A stretch of 64,000 bases of DNA from Rhexocercosporidium sp. MPI-PUGE-AT-0058 (Eukaryota; Ascomycota; Leotiomycetes; Helotiales). The stretch's first letter is position 1. The number at the start of each line of letters is the position of its first letter. The stretch covers positions 1,550,001-1,614,000 of the forward strand of contig JAGTJL010000010.1 in NCBI GenBank assembly GCA_020746875.1, given 5' to 3'. A model generated the notes under the pieces. The model ran no database searches and was not told the origin of the DNA. It worked only from the letters and a program-made list of their open reading frames with translations. The position numbers and the translations under genes were made by a program. Shown here one piece after another: positions 23,288-34,660 of this stretch.

Positions 23288-24178
23288 AGCGTTGACCACC
23301 AAAAAATTCAGCCCTCCTCCTCGTCCTCCTCCTCCTCCCTCTCGGCCACCTTCTCCGCAACACCACACAACCAACCTTCGATTTTCGAAGAACCTCCCTC
23401 CCTCCTACTCCTATTTCTGTCCTCCACACCATCAACACAAAGCTTACAGCTTGCCCCAATCATCACTGCCTGTCTATTCTACTAGACAGCATACAATCCA
23501 CGGATCTGGTAAGTGCTATTATATTCTATTATTTTCAAGGAAAGCAAAGCCATGGCTTGAAGAGGCGGAGCTGCACTGATTCTGATTCACTGTTTACGGC
23601 CACTTTGCCTAAGCTCCGCAACTAGCTCTCTCCTAATTAGTATTGCCTTCCTGTCTTCTCAAAAAAAATCAAAAGAGTCAGCTTGAGCCATTTCATGAAA
23701 CTATATCTAACAAGAATCCGCTCACAGATTCGTCGATCCATCAAAAACCCCTCTTCAGACTTGCCTTTGGTCACTTCAAAGGCGCTCTTTAGACCACGGC
23801 TTTACAGGCCGTAACTCTGGTCTCTGATCAAGATTACTCGCTACGACCAAACCGGCACATCATCAACACGCTACCTCCTCCTTCTGCTACTGTCTACTAA
23901 GCAGCTTGAGCGCTTTTTGTTCGACTTGTCGTACAATACCCCCGCTCCGTCCACACCTTCTCAGCTGCCGCATAGGACGGGTTTAGAGGGCCTTCCTCTC
24001 GTCGAGGAAGAGTCAAGCCGACCTCGTCAGATCAGTGCCGGATCTGATCGATACAGACCTCCTTAATACTCCTTCAAGATACCAGTAAGTTAGACTCGGC
24101 TCCCCATGTCTATGGCCAGCCTGGCTAACCATCTCAAAGCTCAACAACCACAAAGAACCCTCGATCTTCTACGAGGAT
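23288..24178 (+). promoter_or_regulatory. Promoter and spliced 5' leader of ornithine decarboxylase
   Basis: A CT-rich block (23310-23345) suits a fungal promoter. Two introns are visible: 23509-23727 (donor GGTAAGTG, branch ATCTAAC, acceptor CACAG) and 24085-24139 (GTAAGT, branch GGCTAAC, acceptor AAAG). The exonic leader between them and up to 24178 has no ATG at all, whereas the first intron contains a two-codon ORF at 23552-23560 in a strong context and a 39-codon ORF at 23695-23814 that runs past the acceptor. Retention of that intron would place upstream ORFs before the enzyme. Long leaders with uORFs are known for the Neurospora enzyme, so post-transcriptional control is plausible but inferred. 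Confidence 0.5.
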
Positions 24179-25577
24179 ATGTCCCCTTCCGCCATCGAAA
24201 CCTTTGAAAACCAACCCAGTCTCACGAATATCCATTCGTATTACGAGAACGCAAAGTGTTCTTATGTTGAACAGGTCAACAGCATCAACCATGGCGCGAA
24301 CAACCCCAAGAAACTCATTGGAGAAGCTCTGAAGGAGCGAATTGAGACTATCGATCATGATGCCTGCGAGCCCGGCGACGAGGATGCTTTCTTCGTTGCT
24401 GATCTCGGCGAGGTCTATAGACAGCACATGCGCTGGAAGATGAACTTGCCCAGAGTCAAGCCATTCTATGGTAAGCCAGGCCCCTGCTGACAAGGCATAA
24501 AATGCTAATGATTCTGTAGCCGTCAAGTGCAACCCTGATCAACGCATCATCCAACTATTGGCAGCACTTGGCACAGGTTTTGACTGTGCTTCCAAGGCCG
24601 AAATTGAGCAGGTCATCAAGGCTGAGGTCGACCCAAGCCGCATTATCTACGCTCAGCCATGCAAGACCAACTCCTACGTCCGCTATGCTGCCAACAATAA
24701 TGTCAAGCAAATGACTTTTGACAACGCAGATGAGCTTCACAAGGTCAAGAAGCTCTTCCCTGGAGCTGAGCTCTTCTTGCGGATCTCCACCGACGACTCT
24801 TCCAGCTTGTGCCGTTTGAGTCTCAAGTTTGGAGCTGCCATGGACTCCACCGATGATCTATTGGCTCTCGCTAAGGAACTCGGCCTTAATGTTGTCGGAG
24901 TCAGCTTTCACGTTGGCTCAGGTGCATCCGATCCTCTTGCCTACATGAAGGCAGTCCAGGATGCCCGTATTGTCTTCGACCAGGCTGCCGCCCACGGTTT
25001 CTCATTGCACACCCTCGACGTTGGTGGAGGATTCGTAAGCGAGACATTCGAGGCCATGGCAAGCGTCCTCCGCCAAGCCCTTGACGAATACATGCCCAGC
25101 CACATCAACATCATCGGCGAGCCCGGACGATACTACGTCTCGTCAGCATTTACGCTGGCCTGCCACATTATTGCCCGGCGTACAATCGAGGACCCCATCA
25201 GCTGCGAGAAGAGCTACATGGTCTACCTCAACGACGGCCTCTACGGCAACTTCTCCAGTATCATGTTCGATCACCAGAACCCCATCGCACAAGTCCTCCG
25301 CACCGGCGACCGTACCTACTTCAACAACGCCGCTGCCCAGGACACTGTAGATGGAACAGAGTACTCTATCTGGGGTCCTACCTGTGACGGCATCGATCGC
25401 ATTTCAGAGAGCATCCGCTTCGATCATACGCTCGATGTTGGTGACTGGCTTTACTTCGAGGAGATGGGCGCTTATACCAAGTGCTCGGCCACTCGATTCA
25501 ACGGCTTCAGCGACGCCCACGATGTCATCTACGTCGCTAGCGAGCCTGGCGCGAGAGCTCTGTTGGGTATGAACTAG
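24179..25577 (+). CDS. SPE1: Ornithine decarboxylase
   Basis: Exon 1 is 24179-24470 and exon 2 is 24520-25577, 449 aa. The 49-bp intron (GTAAGC...TGTAG, branch GCTAATG) joins FY|AVKCNPD, where the Lys at about residue 100 binds pyridoxal phosphate. Other landmarks: SFHVGSGASDP, LDVGGGF, GEPGRYYV (phosphate-binding loop) and WGPTCDGID with the catalytic Cys at about 386. The enzyme converts ornithine to putrescine, the first step of polyamine synthesis, in the cytosol as a homodimer. It lacks the long N-terminal extension seen in some fungal homologues. No in-frame upstream ATG exists in the spliced leader, which supports this start. Confidence 0.95.
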
Positions 25578-26152
25578 AGTTTGGTCTCAGATTTCCACAG
25601 AATCAACTATCATCATTTCAGGTATACGCTTGTTGGGTAGTCTTAGACATGACATTCTTCCATTCGTTTGCCAGACTTGATATTGCGTGGAGATGAAAAA
25701 TGAAACAAAGCAAAACAAAATAGTGGTAGAAGAAGTCGTCTTAGATTTCCTTTTCGATTGTTAGCTATTCTGGCTTTTTCGTCTGGTGCACTAGATTAGA
25801 GATGCGAATTAACAATGCGTTCTTTTCATATTGGGACCTATCTTTTAAAAGATTGTGAGACCTTGTTTTCGTGTGAGATGTGTTGTGAGATTTGGGAGTA
25901 TCAACCTAAGAGTTAGTCGTTATGTGATTGTGAGACGAGATGTTGTATCATGATTCGTTATTCTTCGCTCCATTCCTGTGTAGTGTTCTATTCGTGTCTA
26001 GGTACTGCATTGTATCATGAATCCAGTTGCAAGATATATATGAACCGCCCACCGTTCCTAATCCAAATGCCCCCAAACGCCACGACCATGCACCTCCCCA
26101 GACCATGCAAACCATCCAGCTAACACTCTTCTATTGACTTCCTTCCTTCCGC
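25578..26152. other. Intergenic region between convergent genes
   Basis: AT-rich 3' region shared by ornithine decarboxylase and the exonuclease gene. The last 100 bp are CT-rich and read into the antisense of the exonuclease C-terminus. No other feature. Confidence 0.4.
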
Positions 26153-28553
26153 CTAAGCCTTCTCCCCCTGCCCCTCCTTCTCCTCCCCCTCCCCACCAAC
26201 AACAAACCCACACTCCTCCTCCAACCTCCCATACCTTGTGTTAACCACCCACCGATTCCCCCACATCCTCCACTTCGCAATCACACCCCTCAACCTCTCC
26301 CTGTCAAACGGCACCCCCTCAACCCTAACCGCCTCCAGAATCCCCACCGCCACACTCCTCCCACTCAGCGCCGGCTTCCTTAACAAAGCCCCTACTTCCT
26401 CGAGACTCAAGTCCGGGTTCTCGTACCACAGGAAATACGTCCTCAAATTCCTGCCTCGGAGATGGTAGGTGGATTTAGAGGAGGAATGGAGTGGATGGTG
26501 TGGGTTAGCTCGGCCTGGGTGCTTGTGTACGCTGTCGAGGTGGCAGGATGCTAGTGTTTCAGCGGCGTGCACGAGGGACGAGGTGTAAGAAGAGAAGAGA
26601 GCTGGTGGTTTACTAGACGCTGGCGCGTGCGGTGCTATTCTGCGGATTAGAAATGGTCCTGCAGGAGATGGGTCTGGTGAGAGTGAGGGGGTGTGGCCGG
26701 TCAGGGCGTACTCAAGCTCGGGGTCTTCTAGCGAGACTGTCTCTTTTGCAGCCTCTAGTTCTCTCTGAGACGATTTCTTGGACTTGGGTTTCGTAGTAGT
26801 GTTTTCGGCTAGGTCTTCCACTTCTGGCTCTGCTTCTTCCGCTTCGGCGTCGGATGGTATTTCTACACCTTCTGCTAGACGGATCGGCAAGTTGAGCTCT
26901 GCGTGATATGGCCGGGGTGGTGTAGGATCTAGTTCTTTACGCTTCATTTCTAGCGTGTGGAAGAGTTGCAACCCAGCATAAGAATCAGAAGCCGCATACA
27001 TGAGCTGATCCAGATTGAGAGCTCGACTCCAATCCGAGACCCGTACATCGCCTTTGAACATTGGTAGATGCAAATGTTCCTGCGTCTGCTTGGCCAGGGA
27101 CACAAGCCGTCTGTTGATCTCCTTGAACGCCCCGCTGGAAGAGTACTTGACGAGTTTATAAAGATGGCTTAGCTCCAATATGCCCCTAGTTTCTATACCA
27201 AGATGCTTTCGAAGCCGTGTACAATCCGCTTTGATCGATACCCCGACTTTGGTAATTTGGTCATCCTCCATCAATTTCTTGAATGCAGGCGACACTAGCT
27301 CGTGTTTAGGATACAGCGCAATGTGGAACAATGCAATGCGTTCTTCGTTCGCTATCAGTATCAACGAGACGTTCTCTTTTGCGCTGCTGTTCCGATGGGC
27401 GCTCTCCTTCCACTCGATATCGAAACCTATTACTTTCGACTCGGCGAAATACATCTTAAGAACTCGCTCGGTTGTCAGGATGCTCTTGCAGTAATGCACT
27501 GTTGTCCTTTGTAGTTTTCCGTCTTTCATCATAGGGCCTCGGTAGAGTGAGTGTGACCAGTATGATTCGGGCGAGCCGACTTCGGCGTTCTTTGCTTTGC
27601 GGAAGAGGTCTTCGGTCATTTTCAAGGTAGTGGTTGTTCGGGGCAGTTCGTTTTGGGAGGGGTCTTCTGGCTCGGACTTGGGCTCTGGTTCTGAGACGCT
27701 CGTCTCTGGATCCTTTGGATCTTTGGCTTTTGAATCCTTGAGAGACGTTTCTGAGATCCCATCCTGATTGAGTTCTCCAGCCTCTGGTGTTGTTCCTGGT
27801 GCTTTCGTATCCATCAATTTCTTCTCCGCGTCTTTCGTTTTTGGAGTTTTTGGGACTTTCATGTCCTTCAACTTTCGTGGAGTCGACATAGTTTTTTCTT
27901 TCGAGTCTGCTGATGCCGTAGCTTTCGAAGTGACAGTCAACTGACGTTCCAGTACATTCGTATCTGCAGAAGCCACAACATATTCATCCTCCACCTGCGA
28001 ATGTAGCAGTTGAACCTGATGTATCCCCGCCACATCATTCGTACTCAGCGATCTAGATGTTCCAGCCGCCGGTTTGAAGACAATGCCCTGGTTTGGATTC
28101 CAACTCCCGCTGAATACAATGCCATTATTCGGACTCCAGGTTCGATTTTGAGTTGGCGAAGAGTTCGCTCTAACAGGAGTAGACCTATTCATACCCAGAC
28201 ATTAGCATTGTAATTCCTTGCCTTCGAATTAAAACGTACAAAGCCCTTCCTCCCATTCTCGCAGCTATTGAGCGCATGTTCTCCGTAGAAGCACTAGCAG
28301 TGGCACCAGAATTCCCGTCCAAGGAATTCATAGTTGTCATAAGATATCGCGGTCTTCGAAGGGTCTTTCCCAGCGTTGATACCCCATAATTGCTCAGGAG
28401 CATGACCGTAGGGACTTTTGGCGCCGTGAATAATTCGTTGGCGCTGGTACTGAAGTCAGGCAGACGCGCCGTGATGTCCAATCGATGGTACGCGTAGAAT
28501 TTCGAGGTCTGTGCAAACAGAGCAAACATCACTTTGGGTGGACCCACCACCAC
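26153..28553 (-). CDS. 3'-5' exonuclease domain protein (DEDDy, WRN-like)
   Basis: Exon 1 is 28553-28240 and exon 2 is 28184-26153, about 781 aa. The 55-bp intron (GTACGT...GAATAG, branch TGCTAATG) is phase 2 on both sides. The N-terminal half is low-complexity and Lys/Ser/Thr/Pro-rich; it includes a small tandem repeat of the form PNxGIVF. The exonuclease domain spans about residues 330-520 with all acidic residues present: GFDIEW (D360, E362), KADCTRL (D425) and YAASDSY (Y501, D505). A C-terminal region (about 690-760) with conserved YFLWYENPDLS and WVVNTRYGRLEEE follows. The protein probably trims nucleic acid 3' ends, but whether DNA or RNA is not decidable. It is divergent from LSM5. The start codon is the least certain point: several Met lie within the first 80 residues. 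Confidence 0.82.
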
Positions 28554-28891
28554 TTCGAGATTTCTAGATCACGAGAAGCGAAGGCGAAACAAATGGAAAC
28601 GACGAACTGTATTTACGATTCACAGCAGCCATACGAGACAATTCGACAAGTTGATGAACTAGGCTTGAGGATCATTCACTGGGATTTCCAGCTCTGGTGA
28701 GTCCGCTCCTCTTGACGGCCTCAAAAACCGCCCCTCACGTGCTTGATATCTTCAACCCTGGCTTCCTTGCCTTGCCGTGGTTGCCCTCATTGAAGGCTCA
28801 AGCTCTCGAGCGCATTTTCATCTATACTCAGCCTATTTCATAAAGCTAATAGCCTCAGCACACCCCTTCACCTCCCGTCACAGACTTCAAA
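28554..28891. other. Divergent promoter, exonuclease / LSM5
   Basis: A 338-bp spacer between two divergent start codons. CT-rich sequence precedes LSM5. No specific operator recognised. Confidence 0.4.
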
Positions 28892-29393
28892 ATGGCTTCT
28901 CAATTACTGCCTCTCGGTTTGTGTCTCTTTCTCCCCATCTAACGAATGCCTTACTGACCATATAACAGAGCTGATCGACAAGTGCGTCGGATCTAAGATT
29001 TGGGTTGTCATGAAAGGCGACAAGGGTCTGTTTTCCTTGCTATCTCGTCGTAACCAGTCTGACTATACTAGAATTCAGTGGCACTCTACTCGGCTTCGAT
29101 GACTACGTCAGTATGTATGTCCCTCAAAACGTCCGATATAATCTCTGCTAATATCGAAATAGACATGGTTCTTGAAGATGTAACTGAATTGTACGTCTCT
29201 TTATCTCAGAATGTGCTGGTTTTTGATTGACAAGAAAACAGTGATTACTCCGGTGGTCAGACTAAGCTCTCAAAGATCTTGTTGAATGGAAACAACATCT
29301 GCATGGTACGTATGATCCGAAAGCTCTTGCAATTCAGCTACTGAATTGATGTAGTTAATACCTGGTGGAGAGGGTCCAAGTGCGATGGGTTGA
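28892..29393 (+). CDS. LSM5: U6 snRNA-associated Sm-like protein LSm5, six exons
   Basis: Exons 28892-28916, 28969-29025, 29072-29110, 29163-29190, 29242-29305 and 29355-29393 splice to 83 aa: MASQLLPLELIDKCVGSKIW, then VVMKGDKEFSGTLLGFDDYV, NMVLEDVTEFDYSG and LLNGNNICMLIPGGEGP. This carries both Sm motifs (Sm1 with GTLLGFDDYVN, Sm2 with LLNGNNICMLIPG). LSm5 is part of the LSm1-7 ring in mRNA decapping and the LSm2-8 ring on U6 snRNA. Every intron is 46-52 bp with a clear GT-AG pair, and phases agree throughout. More than half of the gene is intron, so no exon exceeds 64 nt. The length matches the family. Confidence 0.95.
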
Positions 29394-30650
29394 GGGGTTG
29401 AGAGGCTGAGCAATGGGATGAGGGATGCTAGGTATAGAAGAGGAACTTACGAGGTATCCTTTTACAGATTCGCGCGATAAAATGGTCAAATAAATCATGA
29501 CTTCAAACCCAACCCTCCGGATGTGTTCGCTTGTATTTGTTTTGCAACTTGTTTGTTTTCACTCGCTGCTCATGGAATCTTGCATCGGCATTCCCCATAG
29601 CAATTGATCCCAGCTCAAATCTCGTCAAGCACGATCTAGTTTTGTACCAAGTCGTGTGGCCTCCGATTCTCATCATAAGCCATTTGAAAGTCAATATGTG
29701 TTACAGGCGGGTCGATAGCAAAGTGCTTGGCCAATTTTGCAGATACGACTGCAGCCACCCACAGTGGTTTAACTTCTTCGTAGATGCGTAATGAGAATTC
29801 TAGAAATACGTCAATCACGGCTTTTCTGATCCTTTGTATTTTCTGATCTTTTGTAACTGAGACGCAGGAGTACCGCCGCTGAGAAGAACGAAGTGGGAGT
29901 CTTCATGCTGCTCTTGCACATACGAGGCGAGACTAGATACCATGACTTGTAGCCATGACATGCGTGATGCTGAGAAGACAAACAAGAATGACATGCATCG
30001 TCTACTGGTCAGCTTTAACCGTTTGAGAGGGATCCGATACCAGTTTCCAGCATGACGGAGAAGCAGAAATAGAGGTAGAGCGATGTCTGAAAAAATCCAA
30101 GTTGGACCTCCCAGGGGGTTCAGATCGAAGCCCGAGTTATCTCATCAACTAAATGAAGACAGGTGGTCCTCTGAAGGGCAAAACAACAGAAAGAGTGCGG
30201 TGCAACGTCCATGGCTGTTGCGATAAGAAATTATGTTGCCTGCTATTACTATGTTGGCATGATGAGGTGGCATGTTGTCCTTCGCTTAACATTGTATCGA
30301 GAACTGCGTCGGGCACTGCGTCCCTTCAATACTGGTTGCTCTTCACAACCCAAACAAGGGATAAATATGCGCATCCAGGAACCTCAGTAGTCAAACAGTA
30401 CATGCGGAGATTTAATAGTCACGAAGTTCCATATCCACTTCAAGATTCCAGGAGATGACGCATGGCAGCTACTGCAAAGCAATTTTATGGTATACTCATT
30501 ATGATTGAGTGTCAGTCTATGAATGAACACGCTATATCTCATGGGAAGCATGAAAAGTGTTGTTGTAATGAGACATAAAGCAACAATTAGAGTCCCTTAA
30601 GTGATGTTGTGCATTAAGCGAGCATCAAGCATCATCTTGCGTGCAAATAT
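29394..30650. other. Intergenic, degraded region
   Basis: No intact gene. It includes a possible minus-strand coding remnant listed separately (29643-30150). The remainder is AT-rich with short frames only. Confidence 0.35.
29643..30150 (-). pseudogene. Possible coding remnant, unidentified
   Basis: On the minus strand one frame is open for more than 100 codons and includes segments with natural composition such as NPLGGPTWIFSDIALP and YVQEQHEDSHFVLLSGG. It stops near 29820, and a second frame takes over with VVSAKLAKHFAIDPPVTHID. No start codon or splice set joins them convincingly. I do not recognise a family. It may be a decayed gene next to the HET pseudogene, or chance. Confidence 0.2.
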
Positions 30651-32467
30651 CTACATCCACAGATAGAAAGGCGATACCTTGAGCAACTGCCTTCCGCGTT
30701 TTACAGGCATGGAAATCTTCTTTAAAGGAATTTCCGTTACACCATGATCTGAACTGCTATTCTCAGTTCTCGCTACCTGCGCATGGTGTCGCACCATTTG
30801 GAACTCAATCGGTATATAAGACATACATACTTGCTCTGGACTCTCCCTCCCATCCGTGGGAACGACGATGTTTAATGTCAAGTTCCCATGGATAGTCTTG
30901 GTAATAATAACAAAATTGCTACTGACACTTTTTGGGAAGGCGACCCAGGCACCACCGACGATGGCATTGCGTCTAGAGGGCAATATGAAGGTTTGATGGA
31001 TTGCTTTGTCAAGAGTATTATAGGAATCAAAACACCTCTCACGGGGCCATAGATCTAAAATTTGATAACCCAAGTACTGCGAGCGCTTTGATAGCTAGAA
31101 CATATACTTGGATCTAAAGGAATGTTTGTCAGAGTTGTGTCGGGACAGCAAAGATTGGCTCCATAGGATGGCATGGCAGTCCGAGGGTTCATTGATGGCT
31201 TGCACTTAGGAAATTCGATCAGTTTTCTGATTCGGGTACTGGTCGCTGGGAAATACAAGTATGCGACCAATTTGAAGGAAGAAGGGAACTACTCTCTGGA
31301 TCGTGAGACTGGACGGATCCGAGTCGGAAATAGGGGTTGCATCCACCTACACATCAAAACTCAGGAAAGACATCAATGACATAAAAATGCTAGTTCGATC
31401 ATCGGGTGAAGCTGTATTAGAAGCGGACTTACATAAATATCGACTTGCTGGTCAGTGTTGAGTCGAAGCAGTTGAGATGTGCAAGACAAATGTTTGCCTG
31501 CTTCTCGAGATCCACAATATTGCACTTCACAGATTGAGATCAGAGATGGGTAATTGCAAGCGTATTCCTATGCTGCCGATGCTGATTGGCTGTGTTGAGC
31601 GACTTGAGCTTTAAGCCTTGAGAATGAATTTACCAGAGTGAGCAAATTTGGCGGGGGAGGTAGCGAGAACACCCGATCTGAGACCAAGCTGCGCAGGATT
31701 CCCTTCGCTCTCTCTCCAAGCAAAAATAGTGTGGTCATCCGCAGACCGAAGAATTTCTTCTTGTAGTCTCTTGAAAGCATTACTCCCCTCGCCATAGAGC
31801 ATCGGCATATGGACACCAAACAGTCCCATGAGGGAATAGGCCACATCTTCAACTCGCGTGGTTGTTCTTTTGGAAACCCATGAGATCTTCTGGGCAACAC
31901 TAGATTGCACAGCACTCCATTTCTCTCTGACAGTACATGCGGACTTATTCCTGTGATATCCGTGATGGCAGATTCAAAACTGCTTGTCGTTCCAAACCAT
32001 GTCTAGTGACGATCAAAGAACAAGATACTGGCAGGGGCTATCAACTCCTACAGCGGCCATCCTCTTGTGAACCACCGACTCCGACGAAAGCGAGCAACAG
32101 CTTCAGCGGCACGGAGGTTTAAATCCACGTCGGGGAAGTAGAAATAGCTAACTCCCGCTTCTGCATACCAACGATACATAGAATTGATTACTTCTGAAAG
32201 TTCGGAACTGCTCAATTTGTCGATGCAGCATGTATCTACCTATGCATACTGAAAGCCGTCCGATGCGGCAATTCGACAACACTGCCTTATTTTCTCGTAC
32301 CCAGGTTTCGCGAGTACTTCATTGGCTTGTACAACTTGATGCGAAACTTCTCCATCTTCCCACGTATGGAGCAAGATTGCATAAGGTGGAATAATCTCGC
32401 CCATGAGCTCTTCAAGCTCCAATTTTGACGTACTGTACTTGAAAGCCGCATTGACAAGAGCTGCCAC
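30651..32467 (-). pseudogene. HET-domain (heterokaryon incompatibility) pseudogene
   Basis: From 32467 the minus strand encodes a HET domain: YAILLHTWEDGEVS, YEKIRQCCRIAASDGFQYA, IDTCCIDK, INSMYRWYAEAG, FRRSRWFTRGW, and later VEDVAYSLMGLFGVHMPMLYG. The same frame is broken by TAG at 32242-32240, 32050-32048 and 32005-32003, where family members have Trp, Gln and Trp. A frameshift near 31925 moves to the frame 31910-31611. Further downstream pieces (31073-30651, after another stop and shift) read as a decayed C-terminal region. HET proteins trigger cell death when unlike individuals fuse; this copy cannot make a full product. All three stops equal a single C-to-T or G-to-A change, as expected of repeat-induced point mutation or ordinary decay. 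Confidence 0.82.
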
Positions 32468-32960
32468 GGAAACTAGGTGTACCAGAGCGCAGCAGCCTGT
32501 TCGTTTTCATAACTGGGCAATTTAACCCTCTTGAAACAGCAGTACCATAGGCAATTCACCTTCGCCGGTTTTGGATCTTGGGGGCTGAAAAGAGAAGAGT
32601 GAAGTAGATCTCCGCAGTAACACATCCAGCACAGAATTATAGCCTTTGCCGAGTCTGTATTGCTCTGTAGAACTTGTAGTGCTGTAGTTACAGCCAACTG
32701 GGTGGGACATGGGGAGGAAAGTGGCCTTGCTCTGGCCATATAATATCTCATCCTTCATCAGTCGCAAAGTCGCAAATAAATAGTGTGGCTTCAGCTGAGA
32801 ACGAGTTCCAGGACAAAAGGCAAACTTGGGGGAGCTCGATGACGAATTTTATGCGGCGTTGACATCCGCTGAGGCATCTCCCTTGACCTTTCCTCAAGCA
32901 TCTTTGTGAGCCGTGTAGGTCGGGTGGAAAATTCATTTTGATTCTATAGACAGTCATGAA
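32468..32960. other. Intergenic region
   Basis: Between the HET remnant and the methyltransferase 3' end. Short frames only, with no recognised feature. Confidence 0.35.
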
Positions 32961-34245
32961 TCATTCGGGAGCAGTCGTCTGCTTCTTTCGGAACCGTCCT
33001 TGCATCCAGCACCGATACATCTTCAATTGCTTGGCCCGGTTGACCAATAACCTCCTGTCGACACCCAGGTTTAGAACCTCAAAACCTGTGGCATCCGCCA
33101 CTTCTGTAGGGCTGTCCTCTTCATCTGCCGCCTTGCCAGTCCAGATCTTGACTAGCTCATCTCGTTCAAAGAAGTACACTCGAGTGCCATCCCCTCGAAT
33201 GTAGAAGTTTTCCTCCAGATATCGTCCCTTCTTGAAGCGCACTTGAGCTAGATCTCCACGGCCATAGTCTCGGAAGAGGACCTCACCTCCTGGCTTGAGT
33301 AATTGGTAGGTGTTTTGAACAGCTTGTTTCCATTGGGACGGCGATAAAGCGGAGAAAATGAAGATCATGATGACCAGGTCAACACTGCTTTCTTCCAGTC
33401 CGGGAGGCAGCACCTCGCTGGCAGCATCCCAAACATCGGCTTGAATGAAATTGGTGTTATAGGCCTCGTTCTCACGTATCACTTCCACAGCCTTCTTGGA
33501 GAAATCGCACGCATGTATTTTGAGATTTGGATTTTGATTATTGGCTAGGATAGGAAACGCCGTATTGCCAGCACCGGCGCCAACCTCGAGAAGCGTTATT
33601 GGGCCAGCATCCACTTGAGTAATCTTGGAGAGAATAGGGAACTCTTGTTGAAGCCACTTGCGATCTTTGAAAAAATTTGCAGTGTTGTTTTTGTAAAAAT
33701 TGTTCCACCATTTCGCTGGCTCAGAGTTGAATCTGTCTTTTAATGGTTAGCTGATGCTCAAACTATTGGTCCAAGACATTGTAGTGCAGTAAAGTTGCAG
33801 ATCAGATAGGAGCGAAAGACATTGCTGAATTTGTATCATTCATGGACCGAAGTCTCAGATGAACTATGCATTGATTGTTTGTTCATCAGGATGCAGTAGG
33901 AAAGGAAAGTTTGAAGAATGGGAGGAGCTTACTTTTGTCAAAGTCGGAGACAGGCGATTCTCTCTGCTTAGCATACTGTAATTCTGCATATTCCTTGTAA
34001 GTGTCGTCAGTCTCAACGTGGTCCCAGGCATTGAACTCGAAGACATTGTCTTGCTCGCTGAGTAGACGCGAGCCAAATTGGAATGGGTCAGTCCTTTTCA
34101 TGTTGTTCTCGGGATCGTGAGACAAATGCGGAGGAACTACGACGGGCGCATTAGACTCGGCGGGTAGGTCACTTCCAGTCATAGCTAAGGATGATAGCTG
34201 GTCAGCGAGGGCAGCTGAAGCTTCACTGGAGGTCTGCTCCATCAT
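32961..34245 (-). CDS. tRNA m3C methyltransferase, METTL2/TRM140 family
   Basis: Exons 34245-33933 and 33736-32961, 362 aa. The intron (196 bp, donor GTAAGC, branch GCTAACC, acceptor AAAAG) restores FDK|NRFNSEPAKWWNNFYKNN, a hallmark of the METTL2/6/8 group. The SAM-binding motif LLEVGAGAGNTAFPI is followed by HACDFSKKAVEV, DLVIMIFIFSALSP and LLKPGGEVLFRDYGRGD. Family members place 3-methylcytosine at position 32 of threonine or serine tRNAs. The N-terminal third (VFEFNAWDHVETDD...) is also family-typical. It lacks the long actin-binding extension of the yeast Abp140 form. It is divergent from COQ10. Which tRNA is used cannot be told from sequence alone. Confidence 0.88.
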
Positions 34246-34660
34246 AGGTGCAGCAAGAGCTAAAGCTGGAATAACTCTGCCTCGCTGGTAGACCTATGCG
34301 AGAAGAATTGCAATCGTAATGCTTTGAAGCTTGGAATGCGGTACGTCGGAGTTGTAGAAGTTGGTTTGGTTAGGAAATTAAAAAGCATCGAGGTCGCAAA
34401 AATATTTGAAGTCAGTGGGCTGCGGCCGCTAGCGTCCGAGATTTTGACGGGCCGACAAAATAAAGTTTACCCGAGCCCGAGCCGAAGGAATTCAGATGGA
34501 GCTTCTTGGTCGATGACCTCAAGACATCCTCGCATTGAACCAGTAAATTGGGCGCAGTTCTGGTGTAGCTGGGGACTACCACAAGCGGGGAAGTATAGAC
34601 TTTTGTTTTAATTCCTTATTCTCTTTAATTTCTTCAATTGGTGCTCCAAATATACTCGCA
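34246..34660. promoter_or_regulatory. Divergent promoter, methyltransferase / COQ10
   Basis: Contains GCGGCCGCTAGCG at 34422-34434. The identical 13-mer in opposite orientation lies at 36618-36630 in the MRPL34 divergent promoter. TA-rich sequence follows toward COQ10. Binding factor unknown. Confidence 0.4.
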
